64,000 nt of DNA from Haloferax marisrubri (GCF_001469875.2 NZ_LOPW02000022.1:135829-199828); one strand, 5' to 3'. Counted from the stretch's first letter, positions 35,640 to 44,908 are shown. Notes: generated by a model not told the origin, from the sequence alone. A program made the numbers and translations.

Positions 35640-36653
35640 TCAGACCGCTTCGGCGAGCGCGTCGAGCAGGCGGTCGTTCTCGTCCGGGCGGCGGACGTTG
35701 ATTCTGACGTGCGAGTCGAGGCGCTGGTAGTCGCGAGCGTCGCGGACGGCGAAGCCGCGCCGCCGAGTCTCGTGGAGGACGCGGTCCACGTCGGCGGCGC
35801 GGAACAAGACGAGCGTGCTGTCGGCGGGGTGCGGGTCGTAGCCGAGTCGGTCCAGCCCCGCGATTATCCGCGGGCGCTCCCGTTCGACCCGGTCGCGCGT
35901 CGCTTCGAGGAAGTCGTCCTGTTTGAGACAGAAGGTCGCGACTTCCACCGCCGGGGCCGACAGCACCCACGTACAACGCGCTCGCGAGAGCCGGTCGCCG
36001 AGGTCACCTGTCGCGGCCGCGAATCCCGCACGAAGCGAGGGGACGCCGAAGACGTTCGTCACCGAGTGGAGGGCGATGACGCCGTCGAGGCCGGCCGTGC
36101 TCGGGAGACGCGTGAAGCCGAGGTACGATTCGTCGACGATGACGGGCGTGTCGGCCCGGCGGCAGTCGTCGATGAACGCCCGAAGCTCGTCTCGCGGATA
36201 GGCCGTCCCGAGCGGGTTCGCGGGGTAGCTGAGAATCACCGTCGCGTGCTCGGCGGGGTCGACGGTTTCGAGCAGTCGGTCGTGGGGCACGTGGACCGGT
36301 TCGCCCCCTTGGAGCCGGATTTCGCGGGCGTACTCGCCACAGCAGGGGGCCGGAAGCGCCACGCTGTCGCCCGGCGAGACGGTCACTCCGACGGCGAGCC
36401 GCATCGCCTCGATGACGCCCGCGGCGGGGACGACCTCGTCGGGGTTACAGCCGACGAACTCCGCGGCGGCGACGCGGAACCCCGAGTAGTCGTCCAACGA
36501 GTACCGCCGCGAGGTGGAGAGCGCCGACTCGTAGACGCCGGCGAGTCCGGAGGGGCGCTCCGGGTTCGAGCCGGTGCTGAAATCGACGAGCGAGTGGTCG
36601 GCGGTCCCGCCGTGGGTCACGTGGTCGACGTCGGAAACGGAACCGGGGTCCAT
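35640..36653 (-). CDS. CobD-like PLP-fold protein lacking the PLP lysine
   Basis: 337 residues, a class I/II aminotransferase-fold paralog of the CobD at 37480-38502. In active relatives the Schiff-base Lys sits in SLTKMFGLPG; here the segment is SVTNVFGVPS with Asn200 in that place. Other cofactor residues are kept, such as the Asp in IVDESYLGF and the Arg in LRAGFA. It is likely a pseudoenzyme or has a different role, perhaps regulatory. A TATA-like TTGATTATGG about 29 nt ahead of the start suggests its own promoter, separate from cbiZ-cobD. Confidence 0.82.
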   Translation of the reverse strand: MDPGSVSDVDHVTHGGTADHSLVDFSTGSNPERPSGLAGVYESALSTSRRYSLDDYSGFRVAAAEFVGCNPDEVVPAAGVIEAMRLAVGVTVSPGDSVALPAPCCGEYAREIRLQGGEPVHVPHDRLLETVDPAEHATVILSYPANPLGTAYPRDELRAFIDDCRRADTPVIVDESYLGFTRLPSTAGLDGVIALHSVTNVFGVPSLRAGFAAATGDLGDRLSRARCTWVLSAPAVEVATFCLKQDDFLEATRDRVERERPRIIAGLDRLGYDPHPADSTLVLFRAADVDRVLHETRRRGFAVRDARDYQRLDSHVRINVRRPDENDRLLDALAEAV

Positions 36654-36752
36654 ACCAACGTGCTAGCCACCAACCATAATCAAGGCTTCTGCGAGGACCA
36701 TTTATGTACCACCGTTGATTTCTCGGCCGAGAAGTCGTTTCGCCGGCGGTTC

Positions 36753-37487
36753 TCAAATCGAAGAGACGGTCGCGCGGTCGTCGGCGACGACGCCGTAGCT
36801 CGCCTCGTCGACGCCCCGCGGAATCGGGTCGGCGTCGTACCGCGAATCGATGCTCGCGAGCACCGCGTCGCGGACGCACACCCGGGCCGCGTTGCCGACC
36901 TCGGTCGCGCTCCCCGAGAACGTCACCGAATCGCCGGTGGGGTCGCACGCGGCGACGACCGCGTCGGTCGTCGTCCCCGGCGCGCCGCAACGCGCGAGGA
37001 GCGTCGCCGCCTTCGCCTCGGCGGCCACGGCGACGAGGTTCGCGAGCGCGCCCGGCTCCAGCGACCGGGTCGTCCCGACGAAGACGTTGACCGTGCCGAC
37101 CGAGCCGTCTCGCTCGGCGTCGCCGCCGACTGCCGCGTCAGACGTGTCCGACTCGTCGCACCATCCCATCGACTCGCCGTCTATCGGGAGCTCCGCCGGG
37201 TTCGACACGCCCGCGGTGGCGACGACTTCGACCGGGCCGAATCGGGCGCGCCGGGCGTGTTCCTGCCCGACGCCCGTCAGGAGCGTCGGCCCGCGCTCGT
37301 CGAAGCCGGCCGCCGAGAGCCGCCGCTCGACGTACGCGTCGAGGTCCGTCTCGGGCCACCCCTCGGGGACGGTGACGTTGAACGCGGCGTCGGCCCGCGA
37401 CTCGCCGCCGGCGTAGCCCGTCGAGAGCCAGCGCGTGTTCGGACGGGTCAGCCGACAGACGCCGTCGCGACGTGTCGCCTCAAACAT
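36753..37487 (-). CDS. cbiZ: Adenosylcobinamide amidohydrolase CbiZ
   Basis: 244 residues. CbiZ removes the side chain of salvaged cobinamide to give cobyric acid, the archaeal route for corrinoid salvage. CbiZ landmarks: RWLSTGYAGGE near the N terminus, LLTGVGQEHA, VVATAGVSNPAE, and NVFVGTTRSLEPGAL with EAKAATLLARC. It overlaps the cobD gene by 8 nt and is last in the cobalamin operon. Confidence 0.9.
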   Translation of the reverse strand: MFEATRRDGVCRLTRPNTRWLSTGYAGGESRADAAFNVTVPEGWPETDLDAYVERRLSAAGFDERGPTLLTGVGQEHARRARFGPVEVVATAGVSNPAELPIDGESMGWCDESDTSDAAVGGDAERDGSVGTVNVFVGTTRSLEPGALANLVAVAAEAKAATLLARCGAPGTTTDAVVAACDPTGDSVTFSGSATEVGNAARVCVRDAVLASIDSRYDADPIPRGVDEASYGVVADDRATVSSI

Positions 37488-38502
37488 CGGTGGCGACGGC
37501 GGCGAGCGCCCGGAGCAGTTCGTCGTTCTCGTCGGGGCGTTTCACCGCGACGCGGACGTGCGAGTCGAGCGTCGGAAACGTCGTCGCGTCCCGGACGGCG
37601 ACCCCGTGGTCGCGGGCGGTCTCGACCACCGCGTCCACGTCGCGGTCGCCGACGTCGAAGAGGAGAAACGGCGCGTCCGACGGGCACACGTCGAAGGCCT
37701 CGGACAGCGTCTCACGGAGTCGCTCGCGCTCGTTCGCGACGCGCTCGCGGGTGCGCGAGACGAACTCGGCGTCGTCCATGCAGTACGCGCCGACGGCGGC
37801 CGCGGGCGTCGAGAGCGACCACGCACGTCGGGCCACGGCGAGTCGGTCGCCGAGGTCGCCGGTGGCGACGGCGAAGCCGGCGCGGATTCCCGGCAGGCCG
37901 AACATCTTCGTCAGCGAGCGAGCGACGACGACGCCGGCTTCGCCCGCGAGGCTCGGTTCGTCGGTGAAATCGAGGAACGCCTCGTCGACGACGAGCGTCG
38001 TCTCGGCCTCCCGACAGCGCGCCGCGAACGCCCGGAGGTCGTCGGCGGGCGCGAGTTCGCCCGTCGGGTTGTTCGGCGTGCAGACGACTGCGACCGCGTG
38101 GTCCGCGGGGTCGGCGTCGAGTATCGCGTCGTGGGCGACGGGAACCGGCTCCGCGCCCTGCAGGCGAATCTCGCGGTCGTACTCCCCGAAACTCGGTTGA
38201 GGGACGAGTGCGGTGTCGCCGGGCGAGAGCGTCACCTCGAACGCGAGTCGCAGGGCTTCGAGACCGCCCGCGGTCGGCACGACCGCTGCAGGGACACAGC
38301 CGACGTAGTCGGCGGCGGCCCCCCGAAAGTCGGCGTAGTCGTCGTCGGGGTAGCGGGTCGAGGCGTCGAACGCCTCGCGGTACACCGCCTCGACGCCGTC
38401 GGGGCGCTCGGGGTTCGTGTTCGCGCTGAAGTCGAGAACGGTTGGGTCGGTCGTCCCGCCGTGGGGGACGCGGCTCCCCGCCCGGACGGACTCAGGGTCC
38501 AT
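37480..38502 (-). CDS. cobD: Threonine-phosphate decarboxylase CobD (PLP-dependent)
   Basis: 340 residues. It makes (R)-1-amino-2-propanol phosphate, the linker of the cobalamin lower loop. The PLP lysine is K199 in SLTKMFGLPGIRAG; the pyridine-binding Asp is in LVVDEAFLDF; CTPNNPTGELAP is the usual NPTG region. The start at 38502 matches family length and overlaps cobT by 11 nt. Its neighbours cbiB, cobS, cobY and cobT provide the next steps. Confidence 0.9.
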   Translation of the reverse strand: MDPESVRAGSRVPHGGTTDPTVLDFSANTNPERPDGVEAVYREAFDASTRYPDDDYADFRGAAADYVGCVPAAVVPTAGGLEALRLAFEVTLSPGDTALVPQPSFGEYDREIRLQGAEPVPVAHDAILDADPADHAVAVVCTPNNPTGELAPADDLRAFAARCREAETTLVVDEAFLDFTDEPSLAGEAGVVVARSLTKMFGLPGIRAGFAVATGDLGDRLAVARRAWSLSTPAAAVGAYCMDDAEFVSRTRERVANERERLRETLSEAFDVCPSDAPFLLFDVGDRDVDAVVETARDHGVAVRDATTFPTLDSHVRVAVKRPDENDELLRALAAVATDV

Positions 38503-39532
38503 CGTCGATGTCGGCGTCAGCGCCGCCGGCGTCGGCCGCCGCGGTCCCGGTCTCGACCGCTTCGGGGTCCAGCGTCGAGAGCACGTCGAGCGTGGCCGCC
38601 TCCACGTCGTCGAGGACGCCCATTCGGTCGGCGAGCATGAGCGCGCCGCCCATGCCCGCACCCTCCTTGGCCTCGCCCGCGTCGTAGCGGTCCAGCGGGT
38701 GCGTCTCGAAGCCGGGGTCGGTGACCGTCAGGTCCACGTCGAGCGCGTCTGCGGCGTCGGCCAGTTCGGGCACGTCGTCCGCGAGGTACGAGGTGGTGGC
38801 GAGCGTCAGGTCGCCGTTCGCGCCGGCGTGTCGGGCGAGCGCGGCGGCTGCGAGCAGTTGGGTGCCCCCGCCAAGCGTCACGTCGATGCCGTTTTCGAGC
38901 GCGCCGACGGTGAGTCCGGCCACGACCGGAAGCACCGGGTCGCCGAGATAGCGGGCGGCGCGCCGGGGCTTGTGGGCCGCGAAGCCGGGTTCGACGTCGC
39001 TGGCTTCGAACGCCTCGGCGACGACCTCCTCTTTCAGGCTCGTCGGGTTGTCCGGCAGCGACGACGAGACGGGGAACTCCTCGCCGAGCGCGCGGAACAC
39101 CGCGAGCGCCGTGGTCGTCCCGCCGGGGACGGTCTCGCCGATGACGAGTTCGTCCTCGGGGAGCGCGAGGCCCATCCGCCGGGCCGCCTCGAACGCGCCG
39201 GGCGCGGTCGGGACCGGTTCGCTCTCGCGGATGTCGCGGCCGGGTCGCGCGCCCACGTCGATGGTCGGCGCGGCGCTCGGCTTCGCGAGGCCGGCGTCCA
39301 CGGTGAGCACGTCGAAGCCGGTGAGTTGCTTGACGGCGCGGGTGACGGCCGCGGGCGTCGGACAGCCCGTCGGACTGACCGGCGTCACCGGCGAGCGGAC
39401 GGGTTCGCCGTACTCGATGATTTCGGCGTCGGCGCTCGGCGTGTGGCCGACGAGCGACGGGTCCGCGCCGGCGGCGCTGATGCCGGGAATCTTCGCCGTC
39501 TCGGTCGTGCCGGCGACGAGGACTACTCGCAT
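38492..39532 (-). CDS. cobT: Archaeal-type nicotinate mononucleotide phosphoribosyltransferase CobT
   Basis: 346 residues. It activates the lower-ligand base for cobalamin assembly. Archaeal CobT features include an N-terminal LVAGTTETAKIPGIS, the catalytic-region PTAPGAFEAARRMG and VIGETVPGGTTTALAV, and VTLGGGTQLLAAAALA. The C-terminal tail is Ala/Asp-rich. It lies inside the cobalamin operon, overlapping both neighbours. Confidence 0.88.
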   Translation of the reverse strand: MRVVLVAGTTETAKIPGISAAGADPSLVGHTPSADAEIIEYGEPVRSPVTPVSPTGCPTPAAVTRAVKQLTGFDVLTVDAGLAKPSAAPTIDVGARPGRDIRESEPVPTAPGAFEAARRMGLALPEDELVIGETVPGGTTTALAVFRALGEEFPVSSSLPDNPTSLKEEVVAEAFEASDVEPGFAAHKPRRAARYLGDPVLPVVAGLTVGALENGIDVTLGGGTQLLAAAALARHAGANGDLTLATTSYLADDVPELADAADALDVDLTVTDPGFETHPLDRYDAGEAKEGAGMGGALMLADRMGVLDDVEAATLDVLSTLDPEAVETGTAAADAGGADADIDDGP

Positions 39533-40131
39533 CGGTCCTCCGCGAGCGCGATGTCTGTCGGACGGTTCACGTTGAGTGCGAGTCTGGAGTCGGTGGAGAG
39601 GTACATGGTCGGGTGAGTGTCGGTGTCGGTGTCAGTAGGGGTGCCCGCCTCAGCGTCCGCGGGGCCGACGACGCCCAGTCCGGTCGGGCAGACGGCGGTC
39701 CCCTCGTGGTCGAAGACGAGCGCGTCGTCGACGCTGGCTCCGAGGGCTCGCTTCAGTTCGACGGGGACGCACGCGGTGGCGGCCCCGCCGTCTGCGGCCG
39801 AAACGACCGCATCGACGTGTTCGGGAGCCACGAGCGGCAGGTCGGCGACGACGGTGACGACCGGCCGGGAGACGCGGTCCAGCGCGAATCCGAGGTCGGA
39901 GACGTAGCCGTCACCGGGAGCCTCGATGGGGTCGAGGCCGAGGTCGGCGGCGCGGTCGCGGGTGTTCGGCGTGTGCGGCGAGGTGACCGCGCGGACGCTC
40001 TCGACGCTCGAATCGCGGAGCGCCGCGGCGACCCGGTCGAGCATGGGCCGCCCGCAGATGTCCACGAGCGGCTTTTCGACCGGCGCGTCGAGGCGGGTGC
40101 CGCGGCCGCCGCACATCACGAGAGCGTCCAC
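39523..40131 (-). CDS. cobY: Adenosylcobinamide-phosphate guanylyltransferase CobY
   Basis: 202 residues, nucleotidyltransferase fold: ALVMCGGRGTRLDAPVEKPL is the GTP-binding signature. CobY is the archaeal replacement for bacterial CobU and links GMP to adenosylcobinamide phosphate. The GTG at 40131 is chosen because the ATG at 40116 would remove the first beta strand (DALV). This makes a 16-nt overlap with cobS. An Asp/Thr repeat tract (TDTDTDTH) lies near residue 175. Confidence 0.88.
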   Translation of the reverse strand: MDALVMCGGRGTRLDAPVEKPLVDICGRPMLDRVAAALRDSSVESVRAVTSPHTPNTRDRAADLGLDPIEAPGDGYVSDLGFALDRVSRPVVTVVADLPLVAPEHVDAVVSAADGGAATACVPVELKRALGASVDDALVFDHEGTAVCPTGLGVVGPADAEAGTPTDTDTDTHPTMYLSTDSRLALNVNRPTDIALAEDRCE

Positions 40132-40880
40132 GTCACCACCCCCACGTGGACGGCCGCGGCGCGGGCCAGTTCGTTCGTCGCGCCCAGCAGGTCGCCGGAG
40201 ACGCCGCCGAGTCGGGCGCGCCCCCACGAGCGGACGAGCAACGCGACGACCGGCCCGCAGCAGAGCGCCGCGACGACGGCGGGGCCGCCCGTGACCGGCG
40301 CGAGCGCGACGACCGGGAGACAGGCCACGGCGACGGCGAGGAGCCCCGACGGGCTGTTCTCGCCGACGAGCGCCGAGCCGAGTCCCTCGTGGGCGGGCGC
40401 GCCGAGACACACCAGCGTCGCCATGCCGGCTTTCGCGCCGACCTCGGCGGCGAGCGCGATTGCGACGGCGGCCGTGAGGCCGACGCGACCACCCGCGCCC
40501 GCGAGGCCGAACGCGCCGAGCGCGAGGACGACGAGCGTCAGCCCGAACGCGAGCAGGCCGCCGACGCCGGTCTGTGAGTCCTTCAGGACCGACAGCCGCC
40601 GGTCGGCATCGCCGTGAACGACCGCGGCGTCGCCGAGGTCCGCGAGGCCGTCGGCGTGGGTGACGCCCGTCACGAGATACAGCGTCACGAGGTACAGCGC
40701 GGCCGCGGTCGGAATCGGCAGCGGGAGCAAAAGCGGGAGCGCGGCCAGCGCGCCGACGACGTAGCCGACGAGCGGGAACGCCATGGGCGCGCGCCTGAAA
40801 GCGTCCCAGTTCGACTCGTCGCCGCCGACGGGGAGGCGGGTGAGGAAGCCGAGCGCGCCGCGGAGGGCGGTCAGAACCAC
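40116..40880 (-). CDS. cobS: Adenosylcobinamide-GDP ribazoletransferase CobS
   Basis: 254 residues, about six membrane helices. It joins the activated lower ligand to adenosylcobinamide-GDP at the membrane. The signature is GVTHADGLADLGDAAVVHGD followed by RRLSVLKDSQTGVGG. GTG start at 40880, overlapping the cbiB end by 10 nt. Confidence 0.92.
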   Translation of the reverse strand: MVLTALRGALGFLTRLPVGGDESNWDAFRRAPMAFPLVGYVVGALAALPLLLPLPIPTAAALYLVTLYLVTGVTHADGLADLGDAAVVHGDADRRLSVLKDSQTGVGGLLAFGLTLVVLALGAFGLAGAGGRVGLTAAVAIALAAEVGAKAGMATLVCLGAPAHEGLGSALVGENSPSGLLAVAVACLPVVALAPVTGGPAVVAALCCGPVVALLVRSWGRARLGGVSGDLLGATNELARAAAVHVGVVTWTLS

Positions 40881-41773
40881 GCGACCACCCCCGCGACGGC
40901 GAACGCGGCGAGGCCCGCCCGCGAGACGAGTCGGACGCCCCGCTCGGCGGTCGCCGCGTCGGGAGCCTCGGGACCGCCGTCGAGCAGGTAGTGACCGGGC
41001 TTTTCCAGTCGCGTCTCAAGGAGGACCGCGAGCGTCGCCATCGGCCATCCCGAGTTGGGCGACGACGGCCGCCGTGCCAACTCGCCGACCCGCGTCACCG
41101 TGGCCGGCGCGCCGGCGACGACGGCCAGTAAGACGGCCGAGACGCGCGCCGGGAGCCACATCACCGCGTCGTCGAGGCGGGCCGGCACGCGACCGACCGG
41201 CTTGTGTCGGTAGCCGAGCATCGAGTCGAGCGTGTTGACGCCCTTCACCCACGCGGCCGCGCCGACCGCGAGCGGGAGCGAGACGGGCGCGAGGAGCGTA
41301 AACGCGAGCAACGGGGCGACGAGGCCGTCGGCGAGGTTCTCCGCGGCACTCTCGACGGCGGCGCTCCGGATGTCGGCCGCCGAGAGCGACGACGGGTCGC
41401 GCCCGGCCAGCGCCCGGAGTTCGTACCGGGCAGCGTCGAGGTCGGATTCGTCCGCGGTCGCCGAGACGACCATCTCGGCCGCATCGAGGAGCATCCGAAG
41501 GCTGGTGGTCGAAAACAGCGCGAGCGCGGCGACGGCCGCGCCGAGCCACGGCGAAACGAGCGTCGCAGCCCACGTCGCACCCGCGGCGACGCCCGCGGCG
41601 AACGCCGGGAGCGCGACGGCCGCGAGCGCGCCGACGAGCGTCGGACGGGCCCACTCGCGGTCGACGGGGGAGACGAGTCGTCCGAACAGCGCGACCGGGT
41701 GGATGCGCGCCGGGGGTTCGGCGAAGCCCCGGTCGAGCGCCGCGGCGGCGACGACGGCGGCCGCGGCGGTCAC
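40871..41773 (-). CDS. cbiB: Adenosylcobinamide-phosphate synthase CbiB
   Basis: 300 residues, membrane protein. It attaches aminopropanol phosphate to adenosylcobyric acid. Landmarks: IHPVALFGRLVSPVDRE (family HPV motif), ESAAENLADGLVAPLLAF, and KGVNTLDSMLGYRHKP. The GTG at 41773 forms a GTGA overlap with the HAD gene stop; a longer frame upstream is a shadow. Confidence 0.9.
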   Translation of the reverse strand: MTAAAAVVAAAALDRGFAEPPARIHPVALFGRLVSPVDREWARPTLVGALAAVALPAFAAGVAAGATWAATLVSPWLGAAVAALALFSTTSLRMLLDAAEMVVSATADESDLDAARYELRALAGRDPSSLSAADIRSAAVESAAENLADGLVAPLLAFTLLAPVSLPLAVGAAAWVKGVNTLDSMLGYRHKPVGRVPARLDDAVMWLPARVSAVLLAVVAGAPATVTRVGELARRPSSPNSGWPMATLAVLLETRLEKPGHYLLDGGPEAPDAATAERGVRLVSRAGLAAFAVAGVVAWF

Positions 41774-42405
41774 GGGCACGGGTCCTCCCCGGCGCGCAGT
41801 CTCGCCGCGACCGATTCGAGCGTCGTCTCCCGCAGGTTCACGAATCGGCCGCCGACCGCCTCGATGCCGCCATCGGAGTCCGGGTCGTCGCCGACGTGGA
41901 CCAGTTCGGCCGCGTCGACGCCGAGGCCGCGGGCGGCCGCCTCGAACGCCTGCCGATGGGGTTTCCGCCACCCACAAGCGACGCTCGTCGTGATGTCGTC
42001 GAAGCCGCGCCGGTCGAGGTCCGACCGGATGAGCGTCCGCGCGACGAGTTCGGGAACGGAACAGTTCGAGAGGAGGCCGACCGGGCCGGCCTCGCGGGCA
42101 GCAGCGACCGCTTCGACCGCGCCGGGACGAGTGGTCACCTCGGGGTCGAACGCCGTGATGACCGCGCGGCGGGCGGCGTTGTCCGGGGAGGCGACGCCCC
42201 GAGAGCGAAGCGCCGCGGCGACGTGGGCCGGAAGCGGGACTTCCGCGCCCTCGGGCGCGTCGATGTGGACCTCGCGGTAGGCGTCGTCCCAGTCGTCGGG
42301 GACGGCGACGCCGTACTCGCGGAGCGCGTCTGCGACCGCCGCACCGGGGTCTGACGGGTACTCGGCGTCGACGAGCGTGCCGAAGAGGTCGAACGTGACT
42401 GCCAC
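41770..42405 (-). CDS. HAD superfamily hydrolase, first gene of the cobalamin operon
   Basis: 211 residues. Motif I is FDLFGTLVD (note F-D-L-F-G-T), motif II LLSNCS, motif III/IV GWRKPHRQAFE and HVGDDPDSD. It should be a small-molecule phosphatase. The place at the head of the cob operon suggests it may dephosphorylate a pathway intermediate, such as alpha-ribazole phosphate, which would replace CobC; that is inference. GTG 42405 is backed by a TATA-like CTATATTC about 30 nt upstream. Confidence 0.82.
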   Translation of the reverse strand: MAVTFDLFGTLVDAEYPSDPGAAVADALREYGVAVPDDWDDAYREVHIDAPEGAEVPLPAHVAAALRSRGVASPDNAARRAVITAFDPEVTTRPGAVEAVAAAREAGPVGLLSNCSVPELVARTLIRSDLDRRGFDDITTSVACGWRKPHRQAFEAAARGLGVDAAELVHVGDDPDSDGGIEAVGGRFVNLRETTLESVAARLRAGEDPCP

Positions 42406-42489
42406 TAGAATTTCATTGGCGAAACTGTACTTGAATATAGCGAAGCGGGGGATTCGGTTGTGGTGACCCATCGAGTTTCTCGCTGGCCG

Positions 42490-43203
42490 TCAGCGACGGA
42501 CCTCGGGGCCGTCGCCCCAGACGTACCGCCCCCAGCGTTCGAGGACGTACCATCCCCCCGCGAGGAGCGCAATCCCACTCCCGAGCAGGTACCCCACGTC
42601 GTGGAGGTTAGTGCCCACGCCCGCGTATCGGGTTGACAGCGGGGGTTGGGTCACGTGGTAGTGCCGCCCGTCGTGTTCGATGAGAACGGCGGTCAGGCGT
42701 TCGTGTGTCGTGAGTTCCCCCGTTCGAACGAGTTCGCGTAATCGAGGGGTGGCGGCGGAAACCGCGAGTTCGTCGTAGAACGCGTGTAGTGTGACTCGCT
42801 CGGCGGTGAGCCGTACTGTCCCGTTTTCCTCATATTCGTGGAGGCGGTAGACCTCACTCACGTCTGAGATGGTACCGCCAGTCCCGACGACGGCATACCG
42901 GTGGTCGACGAGCGACCCGGGGAACGCCGCTTTCGTTCGGGACCCGTTTGCCGCCTCACGGAGTGCCGTCCGTTCCGGTCGGTCACCGGGTCCGTCGCTG
43001 GCGATGAACACCGCCGACGGCCCCGCCGGGTCGACCGTGGTGTCGTCCACGACTACCGCTGCGGCACCCTCCGGAGAGGCGGACAGTTCTCTCACCTCGT
43101 AGGTGTACGTCCTGTCGGGAGTCGTCGCATCGAGCGCAGCAGACCCGCCGATGAGCGCGACTCCAACAGCGACTGCGAGGAGGAGCATCTTGCGGGAGGG
43201 CAC
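42490..43203 (-). CDS. Hypothetical membrane-anchored protein
   Basis: 237 residues. An N-terminal hydrophobic segment (LLLAVAVGVALIGGSAAL) looks like a signal or anchor, and a second helix lies near the C terminus (VGYLLGSGIALLAGGWYVLE). The large middle part should be extracellular. A TATA-like ATACTTAT near 43229 lies about 26 nt before the start. No family recognised. Confidence 0.65.
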   Translation of the reverse strand: MPSRKMLLLAVAVGVALIGGSAALDATTPDRTYTYEVRELSASPEGAAAVVVDDTTVDPAGPSAVFIASDGPGDRPERTALREAANGSRTKAAFPGSLVDHRYAVVGTGGTISDVSEVYRLHEYEENGTVRLTAERVTLHAFYDELAVSAATPRLRELVRTGELTTHERLTAVLIEHDGRHYHVTQPPLSTRYAGVGTNLHDVGYLLGSGIALLAGGWYVLERWGRYVWGDGPEVRR

Positions 43204-43406
43204 TACTGGGTCCGAACGTGTTGGCGGATAAGTATCTTCTGCGGGAGGGCGTCAGAGAGCCCGCCGCTGTCGAACTGCAGGTGCAGACGAACGATATCGC
43301 CGGGTGAGGAGTTCAACGGCACCGCCGACTTCAGTTCCGGGTGGTGGTGTACTCCGGTCGTCCAACCACAGCACGTATAGTTACGGCCAGTTCGTCGCTT
43401 CGAGGC

Positions 43407-43889
43407 ATGAGCCTACAGGGAACCGAAGCACCCGACTTCACGCTCGAACGCACCGCCGGCGACGACGTCACTCTCTCCGAGACGCTGGAGACCGGGCCGA
43501 CCGTCGTCCTCATCAACCGCGGGACGTGGTGTTCGTTCTGCGCCGAACAACTGCAGACGTTCGACCAGGTCGCCTACGACCTCTGGTTCAACGACGGCGT
43601 GGACGTGGTCCCGATTGTCACGAGCGACCTCGGCGACGTGGTCGAGATGCGCGACCGGTTCGACTTCGACTTCCAATTAGCCGCCGACCCGGAGGGCGAG
43701 GTCGCTGAACAGTACAGCGGGACTGAAAAGACCAGCCACGGCGTGACTGGTATCGCCGGCACCTACGTCATCGACGAAGACGGTATCGTCCAGTACGAAC
43801 AAGTCGCTGACCACCCGGCCGACCGGACCTACGGAAATTGGGTTCGGTACTTCATCCGCAACGACTACGAGGACGTCTTCGAGAGCTAA
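43407..43889 (+). CDS. Peroxiredoxin (AhpC/TSA-like)
   Basis: 160 residues, thioredoxin fold. RGTWCSFCAEQL holds a T/W-C-x-x-C motif; the first Cys is the likely peroxidatic residue. EAPDFTLERTAGDDVTLSE and GTYVIDEDGIVQYEQV are typical strand segments. It would reduce peroxides in the cytoplasm. A TATA-like GTATAGTT at 43374-43381 lies about 30 nt before the ATG. Confidence 0.88.
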   Translation: MSLQGTEAPDFTLERTAGDDVTLSETLETGPTVVLINRGTWCSFCAEQLQTFDQVAYDLWFNDGVDVVPIVTSDLGDVVEMRDRFDFDFQLAADPEGEVAEQYSGTEKTSHGVTGIAGTYVIDEDGIVQYEQVADHPADRTYGNWVRYFIRNDYEDVFES

Positions 43890-43924
43890 TCGGGGTCACA
43901 GCCCGGTATCGCTACTGGGTCCGC

Positions 43925-44908
43925 TCACCAGCGATGGTGAACGTGCTCGCGCGCGTACGCGTCGTACGCTTCTTCGACGCGTTCGAACTGGGCTGCCGAC
44001 AGCGGCGGGAGCGACGCCGCGGCGACGTTGTCGTGGATGTGCGCCGGCGTCTTCGACCCCGGGATGATGGTGCTCACGGCGTCGAACGAGAGAATCCAGC
44101 GGAGCGTGAACTGCGCGAGCGAGACTCCCTCGGGAACGACCTCCTGTATCGAGTCCGCGGCGGCGAGGCCGTCTTCGAACGGGATTCCGGCGAACGTCTC
44201 GCCCACGTCGAACGCCTCGCCGTTTCGGTTGTAGTTCCGGTGGTCGTCCTCGCCGAACTCGGCGTCTTCGGAGAGCGCGCCCGTGAGTAGGCCCGACGCG
44301 AGCGGGACACGGACGATGACGCCGACGTTCCGGCGCTTCGCCTCCCGGAAGAACAGCTCCGCGGGTCGCTGTCGAAGCGGGTTGAAGATTATCTGTACCG
44401 TCTCCACGCCGTCGTACTCGATGGCTTTGAGGGCGTCTTCGACCTTCTCGACGCTCACGCCGTAGTGGTCTATCTTCCCGGCGTCGCGGAGGTCCGAAAG
44501 GGCGTCGAACACCTCGGGCTGGTAGTACACGTCCCGCGGCGGGCAGTGAAGTTGAACGAGGTCCAGCGAGTCCACGCCGAGGTTGTCCCGGCTTCGGTCC
44601 ACGAACCGTTCGAGGTTCTCGCGGTTGTAGCCGTCCGCCTCGTGCGGGTCGAGTCGTCGCCCCGCCTTGGTGGCGACGGTGACGTCGTCGTCGCGGTCGG
44701 CGAGCACGTCGCCGATTCGTCGTTCACTATCGCCGTCGCCGTACACGTCGGCGGTGTCGAGGAAGTCGATGCCCGCGTCGAGCGCCGTCTCGATGGCGTC
44801 GTACGCTTCCTCGTCGGTCACCGGGCCCCAGCTACCGCCGAGTTGCCACGTTCCCAGCGCGACTTCTGAAACGTCGAATCCAGTCGTACCGAGCGGTCGA
44901 GAATCCAT
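43925..44908 (-). CDS. Aldo/keto reductase
   Basis: 327 residues, (beta/alpha)8 NAD(P)H-dependent reductase. The tetrad is visible: Asp and Tyr in FLDTADVYGDGDSE, Lys in ATKAGRR, His in LVQLHCPPRD. The cofactor segment IIPGSKTPAHIHDN is present. Substrate unknown. A TATA-like CATTTACC lies about 28 nt upstream of the start. Confidence 0.92.
   Translation of the reverse strand: MDSRPLGTTGFDVSEVALGTWQLGGSWGPVTDEEAYDAIETALDAGIDFLDTADVYGDGDSERRIGDVLADRDDDVTVATKAGRRLDPHEADGYNRENLERFVDRSRDNLGVDSLDLVQLHCPPRDVYYQPEVFDALSDLRDAGKIDHYGVSVEKVEDALKAIEYDGVETVQIIFNPLRQRPAELFFREAKRRNVGVIVRVPLASGLLTGALSEDAEFGEDDHRNYNRNGEAFDVGETFAGIPFEDGLAAADSIQEVVPEGVSLAQFTLRWILSFDAVSTIIPGSKTPAHIHDNVAAASLPPLSAAQFERVEEAYDAYAREHVHHRW

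Noticed and set aside
42405-42489. Cobalamin riboswitch ahead of the cob operon
   Set aside because: The gap is only about 85 nt, the predicted leader is near zero, and no B12-box sequence is seen.
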